DNA of 64,000 nt from contig NZ_CP113915.1 of NCBI RefSeq assembly GCF_029395435.1, positions 1,922,001-1,986,000 of the forward strand, written 5' to 3'. The first letter of the stretch is position 1. Each line of letters opens with the position of its first letter. Position numbers and translations under genes: made by a program. The notes beneath the pieces were generated by a model, which saw only the letters and a program-made list of their open reading frames with translations, searched no databases and was not told the DNA's origin. Shown piece after piece: positions 1 through 10,197 of this stretch. This stretch comes from Bifidobacterium sp. ESL0790 (GTDB lineage: Bacteria; Actinomycetota; Actinomycetes; Actinomycetales; Bifidobacteriaceae).

Positions 1-3000
1 GGCGCAGGCCGAAACCGGCTGGACCATATTGCCGTAGCCGCCGATATAGGACTGCATGACGTGCGCGGCGACGACGTTCGGCAGGGCCTCTTGCAGGATG
101 TCGGTCGGAATCTCATGGCCGAGGAAGCGGTCGAGATAGAGCTTGCGCATGCTGGCCATGCCGCCGAAACCGGTGCCCTGCGTGGAGGCGACCATCGAAG
201 GATGAATCGTCTGCAGCACCTCGGCCGGGGTGAAGCCGGCGGAGAGGTAGGCGTCGACGGTGGTGACGATGTTCCACAGCGCGATCTCGTCGACCTCGCC
301 GATCATGGAGGCGGGAATGCCCCACTTGACCGGGTCGAAGCCCTTCGGGAACTGGCCACCGACCGTGCGGCTCATGGCGAAGCGCTTGGGCACGCGGATC
401 ATCGAGCCGGGCTCGCGGGTGACGCTCCACTCGCCGGACTCGGCGTCCTGCGCGATCTGCGTGTGCTCGGCGTCCATCACCACATACTGCTGGGCGACTT
501 CCTCGCTCGGGACGTTGAAAGTGACCTCGTGATCGAGGTAGATCTCCACCTCACCACTGGCGGTGTCGTCCTTGTAGTCGCCACTGCCCATGCCGTTGTC
601 GAAGGGACGCAGACCGGAGCGGGCCACGACCTCGTCGTGGTAGCGCTCGGCGATGTCCGCTTCGGGCACCAGGTTGCCGTCGGCGTCGTACCAGCCGGCC
701 TTCGGGCTGTCTTGCCAGGTCAACAGACCCATGTTCCAGGCCAACTCGAGCACGGCTCCCGCGGAGAGGTCGACGTGGCCATCCGAATGGATGCCCAGCT
801 CGGCCTCGGCACGGGTGCGGCCGGAGCCCCACGGGCCCAGCTCGCCGATGGAGACGATGACGATCTGATCCTCGGGCTTGGCGGTCACATTGCGCCAATC
901 GGCAAGGTTGACCGCGGCCTGGCGCGGAGGATTCGGGGTGGGCAGCGCCTTGATGAGCGTCGCCTTGCCGTCCTTGTTCTTGGAGCCGGCAGTATCGGCG
1001 TTCTCGTCGGCACTGGCCAGCGCGGAGTTGGCCTTGTCGGCCTCGGCCTCGGCGCGCAACGCGGAGATGTCGATGGGCTCGTTGCCCAGACCGCCGGTCA
1101 GGTCGGCGTGCAACGGGGCCTGCTCGGCCTGTTTGCGAGCGTTCGCGTCGGCGAGGTCAAGCAGCTGCTTGGAGATCTCCTCGGTGGAGTAGGTGCGGAT
1201 GCCATGGCGTTCGACCACATCGACCAGCGGGTCGTTGCCGCCCATGAGGCCGGTGCCACGCACCCAACCGATCAACGGGTGGGCGAAGGTGACCCTGCCG
1301 GACCAATCCTTCTCCGCGTGGGCGCGGGTGACGATGGCGTCGAACGAGGACTTGACCTCGCCGTACGCGCCGTCGCCGCCGAAGACGCCGCGGTTCGGGG
1401 AACCAGGCAGGATGACGTGGAGCTTGTGCTGCACGTCGGTGTCGCCGCCGATGGCCGCGAAGCCGGTGATGGCGCGCTCAACACCCCAGAGCATCAGACG
1501 TGCCTGCGACTCGAAGAGCTGACCGGAGTCGGCCATGGTGCCGTGCACCGGAGGCGCCGCGAACGGGAAGAAGAGGCTCGGCTCATAGGCCGGTTTCAGG
1601 ATCGTGGTGGTCGCGCCGGTGGTCTTCTTGCTCACGCCGCCGACCCACTTGACCAGCGCGTCAACATCGCGATAGCTAGAGAGATTGGCGGGAACCAACC
1701 AGAGCTTGGCGTCACCGACCGCATGCTCGCGGTAGACCTGCTCGGCCCATGCCTTCACCGACTGCTTGAAGCTGTGGGAGGTGGCGATAACCGTCGCTCC
1801 CCCGGCCAGCAGGCCTTCGACCACCTGGCCCGCGATGGAGTTCGGGGCCACGCCGGTGACCACGGCGACGTCGCCGGCGAAGCGGGACGCCTTCGGGTCG
1901 TTCTTGGCGCTGGCCTTGGCCTCGACCGCGATGCGGTTGTAGGTGGCGGCGAGGGCGGTGTTGCCATCGGCCTCGGCCTTCGCGCCGAACCACTGGGCCT
2001 GCTCGGCGACCTCGGGGCCCGCGCCGATGAAGCTCAGCGAGGCGACCTTCCGGTCGTGGTTGTAGTAGAGACGGGCGAGATCCTCACGCGCGGTGGCCCA
2101 ACGGTCATCGAGCAGCAGGGCCTTGCGCTCGTCGAAGCGCGGGGCAACCTGGTCGACCCAGTCGCTGCCGAGCTCGGCCTCGACGGCCTCGACCACGGCG
2201 GCGTCATCATCCTCGTCGTCTTCGGGCGTCGGCGCCTTGACGTCGAGCTCATCGAGCACGAAGCGAGCGGTCTTCGCCAGCACACCGTCAGCACCGGTGA
2301 CCTTCTCGGCGAAGGCGTCGAGCGCGGCGGAATCGACCACCGAGCCGCCGGCGCCACCCGCGCTCGGAAGCGCCACAGAGACACCGTGATCGGCGGCGAC
2401 CTTCTGCACAGCCGCGTCAATCAACGCGTTGGCGTCGTTGGCGTTGGAGACCTGAGCGGTGCTCAGGCTGGCGAGGTCCTCACCACGGGAGGAGCTGCCT
2501 TCGCGGGTTTCGAGGACCAGCGTGCCGAGCACATAGTCGGCCCAGCCCTGGCCAAGCTGCCAGGTGTCGGTGACACGCTTGACGACCTGCGCCTGCTTGA
2601 CGCCGGCGGCGCCGAAGAGGCCACGGATGCGGTCGCGCACGATGTCGGAGAGCACCGGGCCGAAGGGCTTGTAGTTCGGAGCCACCTTGTTGACCAGCGC
2701 GTAGAGGTCGGTGATTGACGCCTCGGCGGCACCGTCGACCGATGCCACGCCCAGCTCGGAGCTGATGTCCATCAACAGCTGGTTACGACGCGAGGAGACG
2801 CCGTTGGTCAGGGTGTCGGTGGTGTCGCTTTCGCCGATCTGGTCGGGGCGCACCTTGGCCGCATAGGCCAGAAGCATCTCGATGCCGTCGGATGCCTTGA
2901 AGGGCAGGTCCGCGGGACGTTCGCCGGAAGCAGCGGCAGGAGCAGCCGGAGTTGCAGGGGCTGCGGGCGCTGCTGCTGCAGGTGCCGAAGTTGCGGCGGG

Positions 3001-6000
3001 AGCGGCGGCCTGAGCCACCGGAGCCGAAGCTGCGGCCTGCGCTACCGGAGCCGGAGCCGAGGCGGCGGGCTGGGCCGATGCCGAAGTATCCTCAACGTCA
3101 TCGTCCGCTTCGGGGACGAGCGAATCCGAATCGGTCATATAGACACGCTGCTCATCACGACCCAGGTTGTAGACCGCGACCTCGCTGCCCGAGAAATCAG
3201 GCAGACGCAGGGTCTTGGTGGCGAGGTTCGCCAGCGTCGGCTGATTGCCAAGGCCGACTTCGACGTAATTCTCAACGCCGAGGCCGCCCTGGGCCGGATC
3301 GCCGAACATGATGGCCTGCGTCTCGATCCAGCGCACCGGGGAGGCGAACTGCCAGGCCAGGAGCTCGGTGAAGAGCAGACGGCCGAGCTTCTGCTCGTCG
3401 GCGGCATAGGAATCCCAGACCTCGGGGTTGTCGAGCGCTTCCTGAATGCGGGTGGACGGCACGACGTCGACGATCTTCTGCGCGAATTCGCGGGTCATCT
3501 CGAACGGCGTCGCCACCAGGTTCGGGATGTAACGGCCGACCAGGCGCGAGTAGTCGATATGCGCCGGAAGTAGGGTGTCGAGCTTGTTGCGGAAGTCGGG
3601 CACGCCCTTGCGCAGCAGCATGGAGTGGAACGGCACGTCGATGCCGGGCACATACATGAGCGCGGGCTTGCCGCCATATTCCTTGACGCGGCGTGCGGAA
3701 TCCGCCTTCAGGGCCTCGAGGCCCTTGATCGTTCCGGCGATGACATACTGAGCACCCGAAAGGTTGTAGTTGACGATCTGCAGGAACTCGCCACTCGCCT
3801 CGCTCACGGATTTCACGTAGTCATCCACACCGTCGTCGCCCACGCCGAACTGGTTCGGACGCAAAGCGGCCATGCGGTAGTTGGAACGGCCCTGCTCGTC
3901 ACGCTCGATGAGGCTGTTCATCGCGCTTCCACGCTGGAAGACCAGCTCAAGCACCGTCTCGAAGGGGATGATGCCGGCGAAGGAGCTCAGCGCGTTGTAC
4001 TCGCCCAGCGAGTGACCGGCGAAGTAGGCGGGCCAGATGTCGCTGCCGGTCTCGCGCAAGCGGGCGGTCTGGGCGTAGGCGACGGTGGCGAGCGCGACCT
4101 GAGTGAACTGGGTGAGGTCGAGCAGGCCGTCGGGGTGATGGTAGGTCACGCCGTTGGCGGTCAGTGTCTTCGGGTTGTCACGCACGATGGCGAGGATTGA
4201 GAAGCCGAGCTTTTCACGGGTCACCTTGTCGGCGCGCTCCCAGGTCTCACGGGCGGCGGCCGACTTGGCGCGCTCGTCAAGGACCATGCCCTGCTGCTGG
4301 ATGCCCTGGCCCGGATAGACGTAGGCGGAACGCGGGGCGCGGACGGCCGCGGTGCCACGGGAGACGATGTTGCCATCGATGCGGCAGGTGACCTCGAGGG
4401 TCATGCCGCCGTGACGCAGCTTGCCGATGCGCTCGACCGAAATCTCGACCTTGTCGTTGAGCTGCACCATGCCGTACATGTTGTAGGTCCAGCCGACGAT
4501 CTCGTAGTGCGCGCCCTTGTCGTCGCGCGCCTGCACCACGTGCTGGGCGGCGGCAGAGAGCCACATGCCATGCACCAGCGGGGCCTTCAGACCGGAGACC
4601 GCGGCGCCACGATGCGAGGTGTGAATCGGGTTGAAGTCGCCGGAGGTGCGCGCGAAGGCGGTCATCTCGCTCGGGGCGGTCAGCGTGACGCGACGAAGCA
4701 TACGGCGCGGGGTGGCCACGACCTGGTCGAGCTCACGCTCCTCGTTCTCGTCGAACGGGGTGCCGGCGCCGGTATGGCTCTTGCGATAGGTCAGGTAATC
4801 GCCGTAATCGGGCACATCCACCGGCAGATTGTCGGAATAGGAACGGCCACGAACCGCGAAGCGCTCGACCTCGTGGGCCAAGACGGTGCCGTCGAGGGCG
4901 GTGTGGGTGACGTGGATGGTGACGATACGGCCGGAGGCGGACTCGGCGTAGGCATCGGCCCAGCTGGTCAGCTCGATCTTCTCGCCGGTGTGGGCCAGCA
5001 GCTCATCCTCGGTGACCTCGAGCTCCATCTGGTGGTCGAGGTGCACCGCGTTCAACAGACCTTCGATAACCGGATAGCCGTGGACGTAGACCGAGCCGAG
5101 CGCCGTGTAGATCGCGGGCCAGGCCGGGCCCACCAAGGCGTCGGGGGCGATGCGCGAGGCGTTCAGGGAACCGGGCATGTTGCCGGCGGTGGCGGCCTCG
5201 TGGTCGTAGCCGAGGTTGGCGGAGAGGGTGTAGCTGGTGTGGGCCTGGCCGTAAGGGAAGGCCTCCTTGTCGCTCATCTCCTCGATCTGCGGCATCTCGG
5301 TGAGCTTGTCGCCGGTGATGGCGGTGTTGCCGATGCCGGCGGTGTCGGCGAGCATCGCGTAGACGTGCTGCGGCAGGCGCTCGCGGTCGACGACCGGGAA
5401 GAGTCCGGATTCGCTGGGCTTGACGTTCAGCGGGATGACGATGTCGCGCACGGCGTGCTTCGAGAGGCCGCCGTCGGGATCGTTGTCCCAGAAGGTGTCG
5501 AGGTGGATGTCGAGGTCGTACATCTGGGTGCCGTCCTCGTCGCCCACCGGGCGAATCTCATAGTATTTGTCGCCGTTGGGGGTGCCGAAGGCGGGGTTGG
5601 CCATGAGGTGGCCGACCCAGGAGATGTTCGGGGACTTGCGGATGAAGTCCTCTGCGCTTTGCGCGGCGTCGAGCTCGGCGAAGGCCTGCTGAGGCTCCTC
5701 TCCCCCATTGATCTCACGGGTACGCTCGAGCGCGGCGGCCTCGAAGCGACCGAGGATGGAACCTACTGGCTCGTCGATGGTGGTGATGCCGGCCACGGAA
5801 ATCGGTCCGGGGATGGCACGCACGGAATCGGCGGAATAGCGCGGATCCTCGGACTGCCAAAGCTGGTCCTGGCCCCACCAACGCAGCAGGTCGTTGTCGA
5901 TCTGCGGCACGAAGGGCATCGGCTTGTGGTACTCGTGGATGAGCGTGGGGAACCAAGCCACGTCGGTCGGGGTCACGGTGACCTCGGCGGCACGCGGATA

Positions 6001-8406
6001 GGCGCGCTGCAGCCTGTCGATGGCGCCCTGCGGGTCGTTCTCGACGTCGGCGCGGGAGGTGAAGAGCGAGGCGAACTCACCGGACTCCTGGTCGCACACA
6101 CGGGCTTCGGCGCGCTGCAGGAGGTGCAGGAATCGGTCGGCGTAGGTCGGGTCGGCCCAAGGGTAAGAGAGTTCGGCGAAGCGCTGGGCCCACTGCACGT
6201 AGGTCATCTTGTCGAGGTCGCCGAAGTAGGGGCGAGAGGTCTTGTTGAGGGCCTCGATGATCTCGTCACGGCGGCTCTCGAGCTCCTCCGGGTGCTTCAT
6301 GACGCGCACGAGCAGACGGCCGCAGCGGGCGGAGGCGTTCTCGAGCTCATAGATGTCGGCGTGCAGGTGGCTCAGGCCGCTGGCGACGCCGCCCTTGGTG
6401 ACCTGGCCGGCCGGAACCCAGTTCTCACCGAGCGGGGCGAACGGATCGGAATCGTCGGGCTTCGGAGAGATGCCGGGGGTCTCGACGAGCATACGCTTGA
6501 CGTCGGGGTTGGTGTGGGCCTCCTTGGCCGTCATCGCGGCGGTGCCGATAAGCACACCGTCGACGGGCATGTCGGGCTTGCCATAAGCGCGGGACCACTG
6601 GCCGGAGATATAGTCGGCGGCGCGGTCGGGGGTGCCGATGCCGCCACCGGCGACGAGCACCAGGTTGCTGCAGGCGCGCACGTCGGCGTAGGTGTCCATC
6701 AGGAGCACATCGAGGGATTCCCAGGAATGGTGACCACCGGCGGCTCCGCCTTCGACCTCCATGATCACGGAGACGGGGGCGACGGCCTTGGCGATGCGCA
6801 CGACCTGGCGGATCTGGTCGACGGTGCCGGGCTTGAAGGCGACGTACGGGAAGCCCTGCTCGTTGAGCGAGGCGACCAGCTGCTTGGCTTCGTCGAGTTC
6901 GGGGATACCCGCGGAGATCACGACGCCGTCGATCGGGGTGCCGGAAGCGCGCTTCTTGGCGACGATGCCGGCGGGGCCGAACTGCATGTTCCACAGGTAG
7001 CGGTCCATGAACATGGCGTTGAACTCGATGGTGCGGCCTTCTTCGAGCTGCTTGTCAAGTGCGGCGACGTTGCGGTCGAAAACGGCGGGGGTCACCTGGC
7101 CGCCACCGGCCATCTCGGTCCAGTAGCCGGCGTTGGCCGCAGCGGCGACGATGTCCGCATTGACGGTGGTCGGGGTCATGCCGGCCAGGAGCACCGGCGG
7201 CTTGCCGGTCAGGTCGCTGAACTTGGTGCGGATCTTGTCGCCCGCCGGCGTGGAGATGACCTTAGGGGCGAACTTGCGCCAATCCTGCGTGCGGACGGGC
7301 TCGTCCTCCATGGTGGAGAGCGCGGCGCGGGCCTCTTCGCTGTCGGCCTCGACCACGCCGACGCCGGTGCCCTGCACCAATGCGCCCACGAGCTTGCCGA
7401 CGGTGTTGCCCGGGCCCATATCGACGATCCACAGCTTGGTGGGATCGGTGCTCTTGAGCAGGGCGTCGGTGCGCTCGGCCCAATCAACATGGTTGACCAG
7501 CACCTCGCTGGCCAGCGTACGGGCGCGTTCGGCGTCCAGGCCGCAAGCCTCGGCCCACTTGACGGTGGACTCGACGGCCTCGGCCATCAACGGGGAGTGG
7601 AAGGGAACGGTGACCTCGAGGTATTCGAGAATCGGGTCGAAGACCTCGCCGCCACGCACCTTGTCGGCGCGCAGCTTGTCCTGGCGACGGTGCTCCTTGC
7701 CGACCTCGACGGCGAAGGACGCGAGGTCCTCAGGATGGCCGGAAAGCACGTAATTATCGGTGGCGTTGGTCACGGCGAAGGCGATGGGGCCGCGAGGCTT
7801 GACCACGCGGTCGACCAGCACCTCGATCTGGCGCTTGGTCGCGCCGCGCACGGAGAGCATCGGGGTGGCCTCACCGAACTTGGTGGAGACGGGCAGCAGA
7901 CGGGACTGGCGGGTGCCTGCGGCACCGATCAGGCGGGCGATGGCGAGGATCTCGTCGATGGCGTCGCTGGCCGCGTCGATGGAGCCGGCCTCCTTGATGG
8001 CGTCGACCATGTGCTCGGCGATGATGCCCTGGGAATGGCCGAGGGCGGCGAGCGGCTTGGCCTGCGCGACGCTATAGCCGAGGCCTTCCGCGTCAATCAG
8101 CGCACCCAGCTGGGCCAGGGCGATGCCCGGCACGCTGGCGGCGGCGTCGGCGGCGTGGCCGAGCTTGGCCGGATTGGCCTTGAAGCCGAAGAGGTCGACC
8201 ATGCCGCCCATCGTGGCCAGCAGGTCGGGGGTCACGGCCGAAAGCAGGCGCGAGGAGGCGTCGGCGTGGGCCTTGAGCTTTTCCTCGAGGGTGGGGTCGG
8301 TGCATTCGTCGGCCAGGGAGCTGACCCAAGGCGTGGACTGACCGCCGAAGACGAGCGCGTGCGGCTCGATGCTCAGGCGATTCAAGAAGAAGGTGTTTTC
8401 AGTCAT
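1..8406 (-). CDS. fas: Type I fatty acid synthase (multidomain FAS), 3' truncated by window
   Basis: Cytosolic single-chain synthase that builds long-chain fatty acids from acetyl-CoA and malonyl-CoA. The visible 2802 residues follow the bacterial FAS-I order. They are: acetyltransferase with GHSQG at 123-127; FMN-dependent enoyl reductase with LAGMTP near 405 and glycine-rich EGGAAGGHHS near 548; a MaoC-like hot-dog dehydratase with GDFNPIH near 1256; malonyl/palmitoyl transferase with GHSLG at 1464-1468; an Ala/Pro-rich linker; an ACP whose GVSS matches the phosphopantetheine site (Ser1871 by alignment to yeast); a ketoreductase with a Rossmann glycine motif near 2180; and a ketosynthase. 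The last visible codons, VSACA, put the catalytic Cys at residue 2801. The rest of KS and any phosphopantetheinyl transferase domain lie outside. The ATG at 8404-8406 has AAGGAAG three bases upstream. The gene follows accD on the same strand after 183 nt. Confidence 0.97.
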   Translation of the reverse strand, partial: MTENTFFLNRLSIEPHALVFGGQSTPWVSSLADECTDPTLEEKLKAHADASSRLLSAVTPDLLATMGGMVDLFGFKANPAKLGHAADAAASVPGIALAQLGALIDAEGLGYSVAQAKPLAALGHSQGIIAEHMVDAIKEAGSIDAASDAIDEILAIARLIGAAGTRQSRLLPVSTKFGEATPMLSVRGATKRQIEVLVDRVVKPRGPIAFAVTNATDNYVLSGHPEDLASFAVEVGKEHRRQDKLRADKVRGGEVFDPILEYLEVTVPFHSPLMAEAVESTVKWAEACGLDAERARTLASEVLVNHVDWAERTDALLKSTDPTKLWIVDMGPGNTVGKLVGALVQGTGVGVVEADSEEARAALSTMEDEPVRTQDWRKFAPKVISTPAGDKIRTKFSDLTGKPPVLLAGMTPTTVNADIVAAAANAGYWTEMAGGGQVTPAVFDRNVAALDKQLEEGRTIEFNAMFMDRYLWNMQFGPAGIVAKKRASGTPIDGVVISAGIPELDEAKQLVASLNEQGFPYVAFKPGTVDQIRQVVRIAKAVAPVSVIMEVEGGAAGGHHSWESLDVLLMDTYADVRACSNLVLVAGGGIGTPDRAADYISGQWSRAYGKPDMPVDGVLIGTAAMTAKEAHTNPDVKRMLVETPGISPKPDDSDPFAPLGENWVPAGQVTKGGVASGLSHLHADIYELENASARCGRLLVRVMKHPEELESRRDEIIEALNKTSRPYFGDLDKMTYVQWAQRFAELSYPWADPTYADRFLHLLQRAEARVCDQESGEFASLFTSRADVENDPQGAIDRLQRAYPRAAEVTVTPTDVAWFPTLIHEYHKPMPFVPQIDNDLLRWWGQDQLWQSEDPRYSADSVRAIPGPISVAGITTIDEPVGSILGRFEAAALERTREINGGEEPQQAFAELDAAQSAEDFIRKSPNISWVGHLMANPAFGTPNGDKYYEIRPVGDEDGTQMYDLDIHLDTFWDNDPDGGLSKHAVRDIVIPLNVKPSESGLFPVVDRERLPQHVYAMLADTAGIGNTAITGDKLTEMPQIEEMSDKEAFPYGQAHTSYTLSANLGYDHEAATAGNMPGSLNASRIAPDALVGPAWPAIYTALGSVYVHGYPVIEGLLNAVHLDHQMELEVTEDELLAHTGEKIELTSWADAYAESASGRIVTIHVTHTALDGTVLAHEVERFAVRGRSYSDNLPVDVPDYGDYLTYRKSHTGAGTPFDENEERELDQVVATPRRMLRRVTLTAPSEMTAFARTSGDFNPIHTSHRGAAVSGLKAPLVHGMWLSAAAQHVVQARDDKGAHYEIVGWTYNMYGMVQLNDKVEISVERIGKLRHGGMTLEVTCRIDGNIVSRGTAAVRAPRSAYVYPGQGIQQQGMVLDERAKSAAARETWERADKVTREKLGFSILAIVRDNPKTLTANGVTYHHPDGLLDLTQFTQVALATVAYAQTARLRETGSDIWPAYFAGHSLGEYNALSSFAGIIPFETVLELVFQRGSAMNSLIERDEQGRSNYRMAALRPNQFGVGDDGVDDYVKSVSEASGEFLQIVNYNLSGAQYVIAGTIKGLEALKADSARRVKEYGGKPALMYVPGIDVPFHSMLLRKGVPDFRNKLDTLLPAHIDYSRLVGRYIPNLVATPFEMTREFAQKIVDVVPSTRIQEALDNPEVWDSYAADEQKLGRLLFTELLAWQFASPVRWIETQAIMFGDPAQGGLGVENYVEVGLGNQPTLANLATKTLRLPDFSGSEVAVYNLGRDEQRVYMTDSDSLVPEADDDVEDTSASAQPAASAPAPVAQAAASAPVAQAAAPAATSAPAAAAPAAPATPAAPAAASGERPADLPFKASDGIEMLLAYAAKVRPDQIGESDTTDTLTNGVSSRRNQLLMDISSELGVASVDGAAEASITDLYALVNKVAPNYKPFGPVLSDIVRDRIRGLFGAAGVKQAQVVKRVTDTWQLGQGWADYVLGTLVLETREGSSSRGEDLASLSTAQVSNANDANALIDAAVQKVAADHGVSVALPSAGGAGGSVVDSAALDAFAEKVTGADGVLAKTARFVLDELDVKAPTPEDDEDDDAAVVEAVEAELGSDWVDQVAPRFDERKALLLDDRWATAREDLARLYYNHDRKVASLSFIGAGPEVAEQAQWFGAKAEADGNTALAATYNRIAVEAKASAKNDPKASRFAGDVAVVTGVAPNSIAGQVVEGLLAGGATVIATSHSFKQSVKAWAEQVYREHAVGDAKLWLVPANLSSYRDVDALVKWVGGVSKKTTGATTTILKPAYEPSLFFPFAAPPVHGTMADSGQLFESQARLMLWGVERAITGFAAIGGDTDVQHKLHVILPGSPNRGVFGGDGAYGEVKSSFDAIVTRAHAEKDWSGRVTFAHPLIGWVRGTGLMGGNDPLVDVVERHGIRTYSTEEISKQLLDLADANARKQAEQAPLHADLTGGLGNEPIDISALRAEAEADKANSALASADENADTAGSKNKDGKATLIKALPTPNPPRQAAVNLADWRNVTAKPEDQIVIVSIGELGPWGSGRTRAEAELGIHSDGHVDLSAGAVLELAWNMGLLTWQDSPKAGWYDADGNLVPEADIAERYHDEVVARSGLRPFDNGMGSGDYKDDTASGEVEIYLDHEVTFNVPSEEVAQQYVVMDAEHTQIAQDAESGEWSVTREPGSMIRVPKRFAMSRTVGGQFPKGFDPVKWGIPASMIGEVDEIALWNIVTTVDAYLSAGFTPAEVLQTIHPSMVASTQGTGFGGMASMRKLYLDRFLGHEIPTDILQEALPNVVAAHVMQSYIGGYGNMVQPVSACA

Positions 8407-8589
8407 TATCTTCCTTATATTTGGTTGAAATTCTCGTGTGCGGTTATCTAAAACAAAAACTAGACATCAGTATTACTGTGCGGCTGCCTGACCATATGAC
8501 CGCCGGGGCGGGACGCACCCAACGCGCGACTGGTTTCAACTGTATCGTCTTCGCCTTCCGCGCCTCGGGCCGTGCCCACAAGTCAAACG

Positions 8590-10197
8590 TCACATGGGCT
8601 GGTTGCCGTGATGCTTGGTGGTGCGGCGCGTGCGCTTCTTGCCGCGTAGCAGCCGCAGGGATTCGGCGATGGCCTCGCGCGTCTGCTCGGGGTCGATCAT
8701 CGCGTCGATCTGGCCGGTCTCCAGCGAAAGGTTGGCGTTCAACGTCTCGCTTTCGTATTCGGAGATGTATTTCTGGCGAAGCGCCTCGACGTCCTGCTTG
8801 CGCTCCTTGGCCTTGTGCAGGTCCTTGCGGTGGATGATATTGACCGCGCCAGCCGCGCCCAGAACGGCAATCTGGCTGGAAGGCCAGGCATAGTTGACAT
8901 CCGCGCCGATTGCCTTGGACCCCATGACGATATAGGCGCCGCCGAAGGCCTTGCGCAGCACGACCGAGACCATCGGCACCTGCGCGTTGGCATAGGCGTA
9001 GATGACCTTGGCGCCACGGCGGATGATGCCTGCATGCTCCTGGTCGCTGCCGGGCTTGTAGCCGGGGGTATCCACCAACGTGACCACCGGAAGGTTGAAC
9101 GCATCGCACAGGCGGACGAAACGGGCGATCTTCTCGCTTGAATCGACGTCCAGAATGCCGGCCTGCTCGTTGGGCTGGTTCGCGACGACACCGACCGGAT
9201 GGCCCTCGATGCAGGCGAAGCCGACCACCGCGCACTTGGCGTAAAGTGCCTGCACCGGCACGAACTCGCCGTAGTCGACGATGCAACGGATGACCTCGTT
9301 GATGTCGTAGGGCTGGCGATCGTTGTCGGGGACGATGGTGGCCAGGCGCTCGGCGGTCTCACGGTCGGCGCGGGTGTCCGCGTAGGCGTAGACCGGAGGC
9401 TTGGCGTCCGAGCTTGAGGGCAGATAGGCGAGCACCGTGCGCGCGTAATCGATCGCGTCGGCCTCGTCCTCGCCGAGATAGTGGGCCACACCGGAGACGG
9501 TGTTGTGCACCTTGCCGCCGCCGAGATCCTCCATCGAAATCGTCTCGCCGGTGACCGACTTGACCACATCGGGGCCGGTGACGAACATGTTGGAGTTCTG
9601 ACGGGTCATGATGATGAAGTCGGTGAGCGCCGGGCAATAGACCGCGCCACCCGCGCAGGGGCCGAGAATCAGAGAAAGCTGCGGGATGAAGCCACTGGCC
9701 TCGCAGGTCTTCTGGAAGATGTGGCCATATTGCGTCAGCGCCTCCACACCCTCCTGTATGCGGGCGCCGCCGGAGTCGATCAGCGCGACGACCGGAATCT
9801 TCAGGTCGAGGGCCATGTCCATCAGATGGCAGATCTTCTCGCCTTCGGCATGGCCGAGCGTGCCGCCACGCACGGAGAAGTCCTGCGCGTAGACGGCGAC
9901 CTTACGGCCATAGACGTCGCCGAAACCGGTGATGACCGCGGAGCCCGCGACGCCCTTGTTGATGTTGCCGCCGGAGAAGCGGCCGATCTCCTGGAAAGTG
10001 CCGGTGTCAAAGAGCAGGTCGAGGCGCTCACGCGCGGTGAACTTGCCCTTGGCGCTCTGACGCTCGTGCGCATGGCTTTCGGCGGCCTGGGCGAGCTCGG
10101 CGGCGCGGGCCACGGCGGCGCGAATCGGCTGCTGGTTCAGCGGCTGGCTGCTGGCCATGGCCTTCTCGACCGACGAGGTGGTGAGGATGTCCGTCAT
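8590..10197 (-). CDS. accD: Acyl-CoA carboxylase carboxyltransferase (beta) subunit
   Basis: A 535-residue carboxyltransferase of the acetyl/propionyl-CoA carboxylase beta family. It transfers CO2 from carboxybiotin to acyl-CoA, most likely making malonyl-CoA for the adjacent FAS. The N-half carries GKFTARERLDLLFD and FSVRGGTLGHAEGEK, typical of the family. The C-half carries the oxyanion-hole glycines in the segment around KAFGGAYIVMGSK. The length is normal. The start ATG at 10195-10197 overlaps the TGA of the upstream biotin carboxylase gene by one base (TGATG), and a strong AAGGAGGG lies 10 nt upstream, so the two subunits are translationally coupled. Substrate preference (acetyl or propionyl) cannot be read from sequence; FAS next door favours acetyl-CoA. 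Confidence 0.96.
   Translation of the reverse strand: MTDILTTSSVEKAMASSQPLNQQPIRAAVARAAELAQAAESHAHERQSAKGKFTARERLDLLFDTGTFQEIGRFSGGNINKGVAGSAVITGFGDVYGRKVAVYAQDFSVRGGTLGHAEGEKICHLMDMALDLKIPVVALIDSGGARIQEGVEALTQYGHIFQKTCEASGFIPQLSLILGPCAGGAVYCPALTDFIIMTRQNSNMFVTGPDVVKSVTGETISMEDLGGGKVHNTVSGVAHYLGEDEADAIDYARTVLAYLPSSSDAKPPVYAYADTRADRETAERLATIVPDNDRQPYDINEVIRCIVDYGEFVPVQALYAKCAVVGFACIEGHPVGVVANQPNEQAGILDVDSSEKIARFVRLCDAFNLPVVTLVDTPGYKPGSDQEHAGIIRRGAKVIYAYANAQVPMVSVVLRKAFGGAYIVMGSKAIGADVNYAWPSSQIAVLGAAGAVNIIHRKDLHKAKERKQDVEALRQKYISEYESETLNANLSLETGQIDAMIDPEQTREAIAESLRLLRGKKRTRRTTKHHGNQPM

Noticed and set aside
61..2718. 885-residue open frame on the plus strand
   Set aside because: It lies opposite the FAS gene, whose strong GC codon bias keeps the complementary frame open. 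Its product is Gly/Val/Asp/Leu-rich with no known motif, while the minus strand gives clear FAS domains.
4411..8451. 1346-residue open frame on the plus strand
   Set aside because: Same shadow effect opposite the first half of FAS. The protein is a low-complexity His/Gly/Asp/Val product without family features.
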